From Umbilicaria muhlenbergii (taxonomy: Eukaryota; Ascomycota; Lecanoromycetes; Umbilicariales; Umbilicariaceae): a stretch of 64,000 nucleotides of DNA. The DNA is taken from positions 3,934,858 to 3,998,857 of the forward strand of contig KK106982.1 in the NCBI GenBank assembly GCA_000611775.1, in the 5' to 3' direction. Below, piece by piece: positions 12,260-22,439 of the stretch. Position numbers and translations under genes: made by a program. Each line of letters begins with the position of its first letter. The stretch's first letter is position 1. The notes under the pieces are model-generated. The model did no database searches. It was not told the DNA's origin and saw nothing but the letters and a program-made list of their open reading frames with translations.

Positions 12260-12721
12260 TGTAACAGGTGATGTTGTAGTGATGAAGATAATACAATCAT
12301 TCAATGAACTATATCAATGTTCATCTAATCACAGCGCTTGATTCAATGAACTACTGATCACATGTAAACTTGAATAGACTGAAGGTTGTAGACTTATGAG
12401 ATTGCATTTGATACATGAGTTGAGCATGAGCTTCTAACTATGAATCTACCTGTGATTATATAAAACTTTAAAAGACTCATGTGTAACTGTACTGCTTAAT
12501 GTGTGTAATCTTCCTGCTCAGGGTGCTCATGCTCTGAGCATCATGAGTGATTGAGTGCTCAAGGTGCTCATGCTCTGAGCATCATGAACAGTACCACATG
12601 TACACTTACTGTGCATATCAATCAAGTGCTCAGGGTGCTCATGCTCTGAGCATTATGAGCAGTACTACATGTACACCTGCTACACATACCAACCAGGTAC
12701 TGTCTAGCAAGAGGTGTAACA
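12260..12721 (-). repeat. Right-hand (5-prime) LTR of the outer Gypsy element
   Basis: On the minus strand the segment begins TGTTACACCTCTTGC at 12721 and ends CACCTGTTACA at 12260. These are typical TG...CA LTR termini, placed immediately upstream of the Gag region whose first methionine is near 12218. The length would be 462 bp. The partner LTR lies outside the window, so the boundaries rest on end motifs and position only. Confidence 0.5.
12515..12700 (+). repeat. Imperfect tandem repeat with internal hairpin inside the outer Gypsy LTR
   Basis: Three units start at 12515, 12556 and 12627. Each contains TGCTCATGCTCTGAGCAT followed by CATGAGC, so each can fold back on itself (TGCTCATG with CATGAGCA). 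The first unit is shorter than the other two (about 41 versus 71 bp). Confidence 0.8.
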
Positions 12722-12885
12722 CTCAGAGTGAATTTCAGTCTGAGCTGAGGTTAGTCTAAGTTGTGTGAGTCAGTTGAATACAAGTGTGATGAGTAGTTGA
12801 AAGGGGAATTGAATGAGGAATGATCTGAAATAGTAGATCTTCTGAGAGATTTTGAGTGCTGTGAGTAAAGAGTTAAATGATATTT

Positions 12886-13102
12886 TGTTAGATATGCGTC
12901 TAGGGCTCAAGTGTAGGGCTCAAGGGCTTAAGTGTAAAGCTCAAGTGTAAAGCTAAAACAGCTTAGTAAGCTGTCACTAGTGATGACTGATGAGGTCACA
13001 TAGCATGCAGAGTTTGCATCACTTACTTACATATGAGTTGCATGACATTTATCATATGCTTAGATACCTTTTATCTATCTATCTATCTAGCATATTTATT
13101 AA
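12886..13102 (+). repeat. Putative left LTR of the Copia fragment
   Basis: It begins TGTTAGATATGCG and ends just before the primer-binding site. It contains a short ATCT microsatellite at 13072-13089. No second copy is in the window, so the left boundary is inferred from the TG start and typical Copia LTR length only. Confidence 0.45.
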
Positions 13103-13113
13103 GTTATGAGCCC
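13103..13113 (+). promoter_or_regulatory. Copia primer-binding site (half initiator tRNA-Met)
   Basis: GTTATGAGCCC is the reverse complement of the anticodon stem-loop of fungal initiator tRNA-Met (GGGCTCATAAC). Copia elements are known to prime from a half-tRNA cut in the anticodon loop, so both the sequence and the place directly after the LTR fit. Confidence 0.7.
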
Positions 13114-15800
13114 GGGGAGCACTACTGCTAAGCAATAACATAGTCAGTCCTTATCAATATTTACCACATGAAAGAATCACCTCTGTCATACAGAAATTGT
13201 GCTCAACTGCTCACCTCTTATACCTCTAAACCACCATGACCAACAATGACCACCAAGACTCAGTGCGATGAGAAGAGAAGTTGAAAGGAGTAAAAAACTG
13301 ATCAAGATGATTTAACATGACAACACTGAATCTTAAGAAGAAGGGGTATTGAGATATAATCACTGATGTTCATATGATCAGGATCACGGCGGCAGCAATC
13401 ATCAGTTTTGACTGAGACATTCACTATGAAGCAGTTGAGATCATCAAGAGAGAAATAAATGATGATCTGTTCAAAAACATGAAAGACACAGACAACTCAT
13501 CTGAGATTTAAGGCATTTTGAAGACTGTTTGCACGCAAGTTGAACAGGGTGTGATGTATGCTGAACTACACTCTTTATTGTTATACCCCTCCACAACAAA
13601 GGCTCAAGGCCATGAGAAATCAATTAACATGCAAGTCACAGATGTAACAAGCATGATAAAGAAGATCAAGGCTGCTGTCACTACTGAATGAGATGTGTGA
13701 GAAGATATCACTTTAATTACTCTACTTGAGAGCCTACCAGAGGAGTATGACTCAAGGAAAGATCATATACTTAATCAAAAGGAAACAACTATGACTGATG
13801 CTCAACAAATACTGAACTCTGAAGAAGTATGAATCAAAGTGAATCATGAAGTTGACCTTATACTGAGCTCAACCTTAATCATATGAAGAACAGGACAAAG
13901 AACAGGATGAGGAATAAAAAAAAGAAAATGTTATAACTGCAGAAAGTTGAAACACTTAATGAGAGACTGCATAAAGCCTTGTTTTGATAATGTTCATATG
14001 AATGATCCTACAAAATGACGCAGCACTGTTAATTATAATATCAGTTGAAAATTGAAGCATCAAATACAAAGGATGAAGGAGTATAATAATAAAAACAGTG
14101 ATGTAAAGCTGTTCACACCTGATGAAGAACAGGTGATTATGATTGCAAGCATCAAGAGTAATTCATATGACTGATACATTAATTCTGAAGCTTCAGAGCA
14201 TATTACAAATCAGTGACACTTATTCCTCAATATTGAATCATATGATAAGAAATTCAAGATCATGAGTGAAGACATGATGTCAACTGTTGAGAAAAAAGTT
14301 GTTGAGATTCATATGAAGATTAAAATTATCAGGATTAAAGATGTAGCCTTTATTTCACAGGTGATGTTGAATTTAATATCACTGAAACAGCTTCAGCAAA
14401 GCAGTATCACTTATCATGATGAGAACATCAAAATGACTCTTAAGAAGAAAAAGAACATGATAATCAGTGCATAATAAATCAGCAACTTATACATTTTGAA
14501 TATTATCAACAACATGATGATAACTGTTCAAGGTCAGCTCAGTTTCTTATGTGCATCAATCAAGGAACTGCAGCTATGACATCAGTGATTAACTTATTCA
14601 AGAATCATATGAGTCAGACATGCAAGCTGAATCATCACTGAAATGAACATCACAGCATAAGATAACAGTGAAACCTTGTGAAGTGATGATGATTCAGATA
14701 ACAACAATTCAAATGAATACATAACTCTGATCCCTTCATACAACTCACAACAAGCAGTGTGTGAATCTTATGTCATCAGCAAACAGACCTGAATCATTCA
14801 GCATGAATTAATGCAGCTCATCACATGCAAGCTTGAATGAGTTCACTCTGACCTTTAAGAGCTGCATGATTCATCATCATTTGAAGACAGTTCATATGCA
14901 GAGATACTGATTGATGATTTTATAAAAAAGTCATGAGTTTTGTTCCTGTAAACAAAAGATTAATACTTTGATAAGATGAAGACCTGATTACAACAGGCAG
15001 AGAATGAGACTGATGTTAAAATGACACATCTACATGTTGATGAGAGAGGAGAATTTGTAAGTTAAGCAATGATCACTTATATTACTGATCACAGAGCTAC
15101 TTTTGAGTTTTCTGTCTTGTACACTCTGAAGCATAATTCAGTAGCTGAATGATGCTGACAGATCATTCATATGATGAAGGACTTCATGTTACTGAATGTT
15201 AAATTGCTTAATAGATTCTGAGCTGAAGTCATGAATACTGTGAACTACCTTAGGAACCAGCTATCAACTCATGCTAAGATTATAACTTCAGAGGAAGCCT
15301 GAACTGGACAACAATCAAGCCTTAAGCATGTTCAGATATTCAGTTCACTTTCATATGTACACATATCAATTGAACAGTGAGTCAAGTCAGACCTAAACTG
15401 AACCTGAAAAGGAATTTTTGTCAGGTACATCAACATTAATAAGCAAATCAAAGTGTGAAGCATGAAGATCAATTCTATATACCTCATCTCCACATATACT
15501 ATTGATGAGTTCAGCAGGGGGTTTGACCTTATAGAAACACCTTTGCTCATGCTTACATGAACAAGGTTACAGGACAGGCAATCACCTGATGCATCACATA
15601 AACACAGTCACTCACACAAATTAGTTGTGGATACCAACATTGATGGAGCTCAACAAAATCGTATGAATCATGACCAAGATTCAAATTCATCTAAAGAGGC
15701 TGAGGAGGACATGTCAGCGCCGCCTTTATAAAAGAGAGGACGTCTCATGAACCCTTTGTCAACTGATATTCCTGAAAGGAGGTTGATCAATACACAGCCA

Positions 15801-16100
15801 GTTGGTTCCTCTACCCCTGATAGTTCCGCTGCGTCCGGAACTATAGTGGTAGGCGGTGGACGCTCGCTAAAGGTGGGTGCCGGAGCAGCTGGGCTGCCCG
15901 ATGCACTAGATCAATCCGCCCTCATGAAGCTAAGTATCAGGGGATAACATGAGATACCCCCTAGTCCTGCCCGGCGCTCACACATGTACAACAGATCGGC
16001 TAATACTATCTGTAATTTTAGCCAAAATGGAGGAGCATTCATACCGCTCGCCCCGTTGTTATCTCTAAATTTCCCGTCCTCTTCGCATTCGTCACCGACA
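15801..16100. other. Boundary between transposon block and normal-composition DNA
   Basis: Base composition and CpG content change abruptly at about 15.7 kb, inside the last recognisable Copia sequence. The next 300 bases hold no supported gene. A short open frame at 15747-15947 is probably the less-decayed tail of the Copia spacer or random. Confidence 0.5.
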
Positions 16101-16736
16101 ATGACACACTTTCTCACCTCTATCTTATGGACGGTGTCTCTCCTGCCTTGCGTGTACATCTATCGGAAATGGAACGCTTACACCAGATTCCGCGCTGCAG
16201 CGGCCCAACATGGTTGTCAGCGGCCTCGAAAATATCCCCACCACGAGCCATTTTGGGGCTACGACCTATATCGCGAACGAACGAGAGCTACACAGCGCCG
16301 CCAATTGATGAAGCTATATGAAGAGCATTTCAATTCATATGGCAAGACATTTGAGGAGCAATTCTTCAACACGAAGGTTATCAACACAATGGAGGCAGCA
16401 AATATACAGCAAACTGCCGCACTATCCTTTCACGACTTTGGCAAATTGGCTGGAAGAAATCGCTCATCGTCTCCGTTCCTAGGCAGAGGCATTTTCACCG
16501 AAGATGGCGCTTTCTGGAAACATTCGAGGGATCTGATCAAGCCTACTTTTTCCCGCTCAGAGATCTCGGACGTGAAATCTCTCAGCGTCTTGTACGTGCT
16601 CGTAAGGCTAGTGAGGGAAATTTCTGGCGTAGAGAGTAGGGATCCTTCGTTGGAATATGTCGAATTGACTAAGATGACGACGGAGAGTCGAAATGGGGTT
16701 AAGATTGCACTTTTCCCTGCATCAATTAACGAGTAG
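16101..16736 (+). pseudogene. Truncated cytochrome P450, CYP52-type (alkane/fatty-acid hydroxylase), N-terminal part
   Basis: The start at 16101 gives an N-terminal membrane anchor (residues about 3-20) followed by the CYP52-type region: RKYPHHEPFWGYDL, KTFEEQFFNTKVI, EAANIQQTAALSFHDFGKL and GRGIFTEDGAFWKHSR, up to SRSEISDVKSLSV. This is the microsomal P450 family that hydroxylates n-alkanes and fatty acids at the omega position. Family members have about 500-530 residues. Here only about 165 match, after which the frame runs into about 47 unrelated residues and stops. A GTACGT sequence at the break could be a former 5-prime splice site, but I find no I-helix, ExxR or heme-cysteine region in the following 2.6 kb. 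I judge it a dead 5-prime remnant next to the transposon block. An in-frame upstream ATG at 15984 is less likely because it precedes the anchor. Confidence 0.82.
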
Positions 16737-19375
16737 TAAAATGTGAACGGAGATTTGATGCTGTGGAGTAATATTTAATTGTAAGTCCTCGACCAAGCAT
16801 TACTCCAGCTTCTAGCAGCGCAGACTCAAATAATTGTCCTGTTCATGACCCTTTCTTTTTGCCGGCAGTTGTCGATTCAAGGTTAGACTCTTTCGACTTC
16901 GCACATGAGTACTATCTCGCAGTGCTGCTCGCATGGCATGTCCTCCTTATCGACGATCTGATTTCTGAATCTATGGCTTCATTTGGGTTGGGAACATTAT
17001 CAAAAGCAGATCCTCTGAGCTGGCACTGGACGCCATAGACTCCGGATGTCATCACTTGACTCCCCGACCCACATCGCCGTTTACGTCTGATAGCGGGTTC
17101 GGATCTTTCCTTCGGACGATACAACTCAAATGCGATCGTTTACTGCTCCTGATTGTGAACGAGTGTAGATCTGTCCAGCCCCGCCGAACAGGTTCGAGAA
17201 GCGAAGAGGACCCTCATCCTTAGTCTTACGTACATCGCGGATTTTGTCTTGCCCGCCTTGTGGCTAGAGCGCAGGAATGCCATGGCGGGGCGGTCGAGAT
17301 CGGGTCCGATATTCCTCTGAAGCCAATCGGAGAAGGCGATGAAAGAGAGCCTATTTTATCCCGGAGACGGGTTGCGCCTCTACATAGGACTGGTCCCATG
17401 AGGTAGTTCCTGGACACTGAGGTAAAGAGACAGGGAGAGGAGATGGAGGGCACAGAGTTCCAAATTTGGCACCGCGAGACGCCCGGGGCTCTGAATTAGA
17501 CGCTTGTCTAGCGTGACGTGCGAAGGTAGCAGAAAGCGGCGGCAAAGACCGCCAGATTCGGCGCCCATTCCACCTCAGATGTACAGATTCCCAACGGGCC
17601 CGCATACAAACTGACCTCAGTACTTTACGGATAGACCTTTCTTCATGAAAATAGACCTTTTCCCTTACGCATAGACCGCAATATCCTGAAAGGGTATGAA
17701 TAAGTGTAGTGGCGTGGCTGTAAACTGCGTCGCTGAAAAATGATGCCTGCCAACCCCCTTTTTCCTGTCAGCGAAAAATGGAGGAGGTTTCCCGTTCAGC
17801 AACAGCGGAGTTCCATGACGCCATGGTGAACACCGTAGAGGAAGCTTTGAGAATGTTGTTGACGGAGATATAAGCCCTGAATCAAGCCCTGAAGCTGATG
17901 AGTCAGACCCCTCAATCTCAAGACGCCCTGTGAATGATCCCATGTAGCGATCACCCCCACCAACAAGTGGAAATTATCCCGCGCTCAAAGCCATGAGGCT
18001 CCGCGTACCCAAGCCTCAAGTCAGCAAGCAACAGAAGCAGCCAGTCAGCAAGCTCAGCAGTGACAGGAGGCATCAGCACCACATGAATAGATAATCCTCT
18101 CTCAGTTTACGGACTTTGCCCCTGATGGCAGATCGTCTTGGGAGCATGAGGCAGCAAGGACAACGACCTTTGACTGTGACTGACACGTCAGGAATCCCTT
18201 CTGAGATGCTTGACGTGTGAAACGTCCTCAACTAGACCAGCTAGCCTTGGCCCTCATGGCATGCCATAGTAGTGATATAGCTGGCTGCTAGTATTTTGGC
18301 AGCACTCCGTTGCCTGGTGCCGCCCCAAATTTTTGGGGGGGAGGTTGCATGATTGTTGACAGCGGCGGCGGCGAGCCAGCTGTTGTGGAGGGTGTAGCAG
18401 CAGCGGCGGCGGCGGCGGCGGCAGCTGGGGGTGGGTGGCGGCCGTGGTGGGAGGCGTGGTGGGAGGCGTGGGAGGTGTGTGGTGGGAGATCTGCAGTCTT
18501 TTAGCATATATTCGGCTTTTGAATGACTTCTGGAGGCCAGATTTGAACCCCAAATCGTAAGGAGTTGAGCCTTCTAACTCACTCCAATTTCGTTGCGATT
18601 TCGAACTTCTGACGCGTAACAACAGACGCGCCGAGGTCATATAACCCGATTAGGTTAGTAGGGTCTATTCAGAAGATTTGGGGGTCCGTTCAGAAAGGGG
18701 GGTGGTCTACCCAGAAGTGGGGCACCTCAGGCCATCTGTATGCGCTCCCGTTCCCAACCCCTGAAACCAACTCATTTCTATTTTGGCCCCTTGTATAAAT
18801 TCCTTGGTCACGTGTTTGTCTTACAATCCTGAGCGCCAGTTACGAGCGAAGCGAGGACAAGCTGACAAGCCTGCGCGCGCAGGGAATATCATTTACAAAG
18901 CCTTGACGCAATATGCAAGCGGGATAGCTGATTATATCCTGTCCTCTGTTGTCATCGACAACTCTTTTGGTCGATGAGATGTTGAAGAGGTCCTCTATCA
19001 GGGAAATGCAACTTACGATATGCTGCGCCTGATGCATAACCCTTCAGTACTAAGAATTGACTCGCTGCAACATGGGCGGTGCCAGTCTACATACCGTAGG
19101 ATTCCTCATTAGTAAGGCTCTCGACATATCAAGAAACGAAGACGCCTACGAACCGCAGCTTGTTCGATGGTCATTGGAAGTCATAAGAGTGGTGTGTATT
19201 TGGCGTATCAACAGTTCTCCTAGACGTCGCTATTATTGTTTACTTGCTGTCGATGTTATCTTCCCTCTGATATATTCCTCTCTTTGAACATTTCTTCGAT
19301 AGTGAAATCTTCACTTCATTCCTAAAGCTACGATCCACAAAGTGAGCTACTTAACTGGCAACACATCTTGCCATC
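16737..19375. other. Gene-poor spacer with repeat debris
   Basis: There is no supported gene. It contains a GGC-type triplet run at about 18396-18425, G/C-rich low complexity to 18485, a stretch with a tRNA-like B box at about 18530-18610, and unplaced debris around 17990-18240 that could be transposon coding remnant. Short open frames here overlap each other in several frames and show no family signal. Confidence 0.6.
18530..18612 (-). repeat. Possible tRNA-derived (SINE-like) remnant
   Basis: On the minus strand GGTTCAAATC resembles the Pol III B box (GGTTCGANTCC), with a short stem (GAGTT...AACTC) upstream in the place of an anticodon arm. The acceptor stem does not close properly, so it is not a functional tRNA. 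The SINE-fragment reading is a guess. Confidence 0.2.
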
Positions 19376-21181
19376 ATGGGCGGCTCCAGCTGCGGCCACG
19401 AAGCCCCCCGCGCAGATTGCTCTGAGTGTATCCTTCTCGCGGCTGGGGTGCCTCAGTCAACTTATCCGCCACTCATCAGAGCTGCTGGGCATCCGGATAT
19501 CAGTTCTTTACGATATCTCCTCAAGAATCTCCCTGCCGCACGCCTTGACCCCGGCGGGGTGGCGTGGCCATCAAGTGAGATATCGAACGGTGGATATGGC
19601 GTTTGGAAGAGTCCTTTGACCGAGGCCATCCTCGCCGGTCTACCAGAAAATGCAGCCTTGCTGCTAGATTACCACGCCGATCCCAACGGATTCCCTGCTG
19701 ACCTCTTTAACTGCTTCAGCTCCTCCTTTGTCCGCCATCGACCAATGTACCTGCGTGCCGATAAACTCGGATCTTTGCCACCCCGCGAGAAGGTATTGGC
19801 AAATGTTGAGTTGCCGCAAACAGGCCCCTTGACTGATGACGAGATCAAACCACGGCGATCCTCTCGGTGCCGGTTCTGGGCCGAGAAAGACTTTCCAAGC
19901 CTGAAACCCGCCTTTAAAGCTCCCATCACCGCTCTGGAAGCAGCTGCAAAGGTAGGTGATAAGGAGACCTTTGCGAGTCTAGTCCAGGCCGGCGCCGACA
20001 CCACTGCTTGGACGACCGGGTACCAAGGCGAGATCCCCGACGCAGCGTCACCCTCTTTTCTCACCCTCTCTACGCCCCTTCACCGTGCCATCGAAGCGGA
20101 CAACCCAGAAATGGTAGCCTACCTCCTCAGCTCACACCACAATCCCGACTATTTTCCTCTCTCGACCATTACCCGAAGCCTAAACGCCACCATGTATGCT
20201 CTTACCCTCCCCGCCTTCCCGAGGATCCTCCTGAACCTCCTCCTCCCCGTTACTTCCCTCTCCGCCCGTACCCCAATCTACAATTGCCACATTCTGCACA
20301 TCGCAGCCGCAACCCTGAAACTCTCCCTCTTCCAACAAATTGCCGATGCGGCAGGTCCCGACGCCATGGATCTATCCAACCTACCGCCCACCGCCCTCGG
20401 CCACACGCCCTTACACATAGCCTGCCTCCCCCGCGACGACTCCTGCATCAACGTGCACTCAGAGAAAATCCACGCCTCCATCCACGAAGTCCGCACCCTA
20501 TCCGACACATGGAAACCCCGCAAACTATGGCCGCACGCCCCTCGCACCGGCGCCACGCCATCTCCCCAAGGGCGCAGCACGGGCGCAAGCCCAGACCCAG
20601 ACGTGCGCCAAACACAGCACCCCACGCAAGGAGCTGGGCAAGAAAGCGCCATCCCTACCAATTCGAATTCTTCTTTCTCGGCTGACGTCCCGCACGAACA
20701 CGCCGCCCAGTCGGCGCTGGTGAAACATCTCCTCAAAGCGCGCTACGCCGACCCGCTCGCCGCGCTCGCGGAACAAGACGTCCACGGCAATACCCCGCTG
20801 CACTATCTGGCTTCGGCGCGTGACTTTAACGAGGGCTTGTGGATGTGGATTTGTGGCATGATTAAGCGCTGGCGGGTGGCTGAGGCTGCGAGGGGGGGGC
20901 AGCAGCAGCAGGAGCAGCAGCAGCGGGGCGAGGACCTGGGTGGGGAGGGGTTAGGAGGAGGAGGAGGAGGAGGAGGAGGAGGGGCGGCTGATGGCTATGA
21001 TCCGCTGATTGCGATTCGGAATTGCTGGGGGTATTGTCCGGCTGATTTGTTTCTGGATAATCGGGAGGCGAGGAGGGAGTGGGGAAGGAAGTATATGCCA
21101 TTCTGGCGGGATAAGATGGGGTGGTGGAGTAAGGAGGGGGAGTGGGTTGATGGGTATGGTGAAGTGGGGAGTATGATCTGA
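19376..21181 (+). CDS. Ankyrin-repeat-like protein
   Basis: This is a single-exon frame of 601 residues. Ankyrin-like helices recur, with cores such as SPLTEAILAGLPENAALLLDY, TALEAAAKVGDKETFASLV, TPLHRAIEADNPEMVAYLL, HILHIAAATLKLSLFQ, TPLHIACL and NTPLHYLASARDF. Such repeats bind other proteins and have no enzymatic role of their own. Two low-complexity inserts interrupt the fold: a Ser/Pro/Gln-rich linker around residues 390-440 and a Gln- then Gly-rich run around 505-545, encoded by CAG and GGA triplet runs. The C terminus is Trp/Gly-rich (MGWWSKEGEWVDGYGEVG). No signal peptide or membrane segment is visible. It converges with the LanC-like gene, with about 165 bases between the stops. The partner and pathway are unknown. 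Confidence 0.78.
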   Translation: MGGSSCGHEAPRADCSECILLAAGVPQSTYPPLIRAAGHPDISSLRYLLKNLPAARLDPGGVAWPSSEISNGGYGVWKSPLTEAILAGLPENAALLLDYHADPNGFPADLFNCFSSSFVRHRPMYLRADKLGSLPPREKVLANVELPQTGPLTDDEIKPRRSSRCRFWAEKDFPSLKPAFKAPITALEAAAKVGDKETFASLVQAGADTTAWTTGYQGEIPDAASPSFLTLSTPLHRAIEADNPEMVAYLLSSHHNPDYFPLSTITRSLNATMYALTLPAFPRILLNLLLPVTSLSARTPIYNCHILHIAAATLKLSLFQQIADAAGPDAMDLSNLPPTALGHTPLHIACLPRDDSCINVHSEKIHASIHEVRTLSDTWKPRKLWPHAPRTGATPSPQGRSTGASPDPDVRQTQHPTQGAGQESAIPTNSNSSFSADVPHEHAAQSALVKHLLKARYADPLAALAEQDVHGNTPLHYLASARDFNEGLWMWICGMIKRWRVAEAARGGQQQQEQQQRGEDLGGEGLGGGGGGGGGGAADGYDPLIAIRNCWGYCPADLFLDNREARREWGRKYMPFWRDKMGWWSKEGEWVDGYGEVGSMI

Positions 21182-21346
21182 GATGTGGAAGGGTGAGTGG
21201 GTTTTGGGAGAATGAGAGGGGAGGGATGATGGGAGGGAGGCCCATGGGTTGTGTGACTAAATGATATAACATTCTGAGTTAAGTTTCACGAACGCTATAG
21301 TGGGGTCTCTTGTCATAACTCATCTACCGTAATACTCTACCATAGT

Positions 21347-22439
21347 TCATACATCATTATACCCCACCATCCTCCCCTCCAGCTCCGTCCCTCTCACCCC
21401 CCAAGCCCACGCCACCCCCGCCGCCCCCCCCATCAAATCCACCCCGCTCCTCTCCCACCCCCACCGCCATCGCATTCCCAGCCATCCCATGACAAAGACA
21501 CGCCTCCTTCCTCAACAACCCCCTCTCCCGCACACATCTCCTCCCCCGCTCCATCGCCCTCTCCATCTCCCGCTCCAGCTCCGGAAAATACGGCACCAGG
21601 CTCTGCAGCGAAATCACCATACCCGGCGCCCCGTGGCAGAACTGCACCAGCTTGTCTTCCCCCGAGAACGGTAGCGAAGAAGGCCAATTCCCGCTCTCGA
21701 GCTGCGCGGCCAGCACGTCGGCGAGATCCGCGCGGACGGCCGGAGCGTAGGTGGGGCGGCTGAGCACGATCTGCGTTATTATCCCTATACAGCCGTGCGC
21801 GGCGCCGAGGTAGTGTTTTCCGTGCCACGTCCACGGCCGCGGCGTCGAGACGATTGCCTCGCACAACTCCGCCATGACTTCTTCAATCCGCGCCACCAAC
21901 CCTCCACTCCCCGCCGAGGTGTCGGCCGCCGCCGCGAAATGCGTCCGCAGCGCCCGCAGCAGATACAGCGTGCCGGCGCGGCCGTACAGCCATTCGTTGC
22001 TGGTGCAGTGGCTGGGGTCGAGCACTAGTTTCGCGAGGCGCACCACTGTGGATGCGGCCTGCGGGTCGGAACGCACGAGCGCCGTCACGGTGTGCAGGGC
22101 CATTAGTTCGTCGGCGATGCCGCCGCGCTTGGCGGTTTTTTGGAGGAGGGGAACGGGGCGGGCGAGGGAGAGGAGGTGGGAAGACCATGTGAGGAGGGCA
22201 CGGTGGGAGATTTGCAGGTGTGGGTGGAGGGAGGAGAGGCGGTAGAGGAGGTAGGCGAGGCTGGTGGGGCCGAGGAAGAGGCCGTGGTAAGTGAAGGAGG
22301 GGGTGGGGGGGTCGGAGAGGATGGTTGTGAGGATGGTGGTGAGTTCGGAGGTGGGGGACACTGTGGACGGGGAGAAGGGGGAGGCGATGGTGAAGTAGCG
22401 GGGGTGGAGGGAGGTGATTTCGAGGGGGGGGTTGGTCAT
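21347..22439 (-). CDS. LanC-like (lanthionine synthetase C-like) protein with frame slip in a G8 run
   Basis: The start is at 22439. The alpha-toroid LanC family is recognised by GRAGTLYLLRAL (153-164), GAAHG (212-216), QFCHGAPGM (266-274) and CLCHGMAGNA (314-323). The zinc ligands of the family are present as Cys268, Cys316 and His317. Eukaryotic LanC-like proteins add glutathione to dehydroamino acids in damaged proteins and do not make lantibiotics, so this is probably a cytosolic protein-repair enzyme. The frame as assembled runs on to 21357 with a Gly-rich nonsense tail. Removing one base from the C8 run at 21424-21431 restores a typical LanC C terminus (AWAWGVRG...MVGYNDV) with a stop at 21347-21349. 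The stretch between the last zinc motif and this tail is also some 35-40 residues shorter than usual. The gene is therefore either mis-assembled or newly decaying. Confidence 0.83.

Larger units (their letters stand above)
1..12721 (-). mobile_element. Outer Ty3/Gypsy LTR retrotransposon, minus strand, split by a nested element; left end outside window
   Basis: Read on the minus strand, the element runs from an LTR at 12721-12260 through Gag (about 12225-11950), a CCHC zinc knuckle near 11430-11385 and a protease/linker region to 10046. It resumes at 1772 with reverse transcriptase (a YL-N-ILIY form of the YLDD box near 1110-1090) and Ty3-type RNase H (the SVAFYLRK and HDKELLTIV blocks, about 750-520), and continues off the left edge. 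The gap 1773-10045 is the inserted second Gypsy element, flanked by the duplicated bases AGTTT. The gene order (protease, RT, RNase H) is Ty3/Gypsy. It is a broken fossil with many breaks throughout. It must be older than the element it hosts. Confidence 0.88.
12886..15800 (+). mobile_element. Copia (Ty1/Copia) LTR retrotransposon, 5-prime part, broken
   Basis: A putative left LTR (about 12886-13102, starting TGTTAGATATGCG) is followed by a primer-binding site at 13103-13113 (GTTATGAGCCC) complementary to the anticodon arm of initiator tRNA-Met. Gag of the UBN2 type follows (about 13280-13870), then a CCHC knuckle (about 13925-13975), protease/pre-integrase (about 14160-14470) and integrase (about 14950-15550). 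Integrase before reverse transcriptase is the Copia order. The sequence loses element character at about 15.6-15.8 kb, before any reverse transcriptase, RNase H or right LTR, so this is a 5-prime fragment. It is a fossil with many breaks. Confidence 0.85.

Noticed and set aside
1-15600. AT-rich block as inserted mitochondrial DNA
   Set aside because: It carries Gag, reverse transcriptase, RNase H and integrase signatures, LTRs, a target duplication and a tRNA primer site, and no mitochondrial genes.
20008-20736. Extra frames on both strands within the ankyrin-like gene
   Set aside because: They are GC-rich shadows without family signal. The ankyrin frame explains the region.
16101-22439. RiPP or other secondary-metabolite cluster (P450 next to LanC-like enzyme)
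   Set aside because: The P450 is truncated, the LanC-like protein is of the eukaryotic type, there is no precursor peptide or backbone enzyme, and the only ABC transporter is a peroxisomal type 30 kb away.
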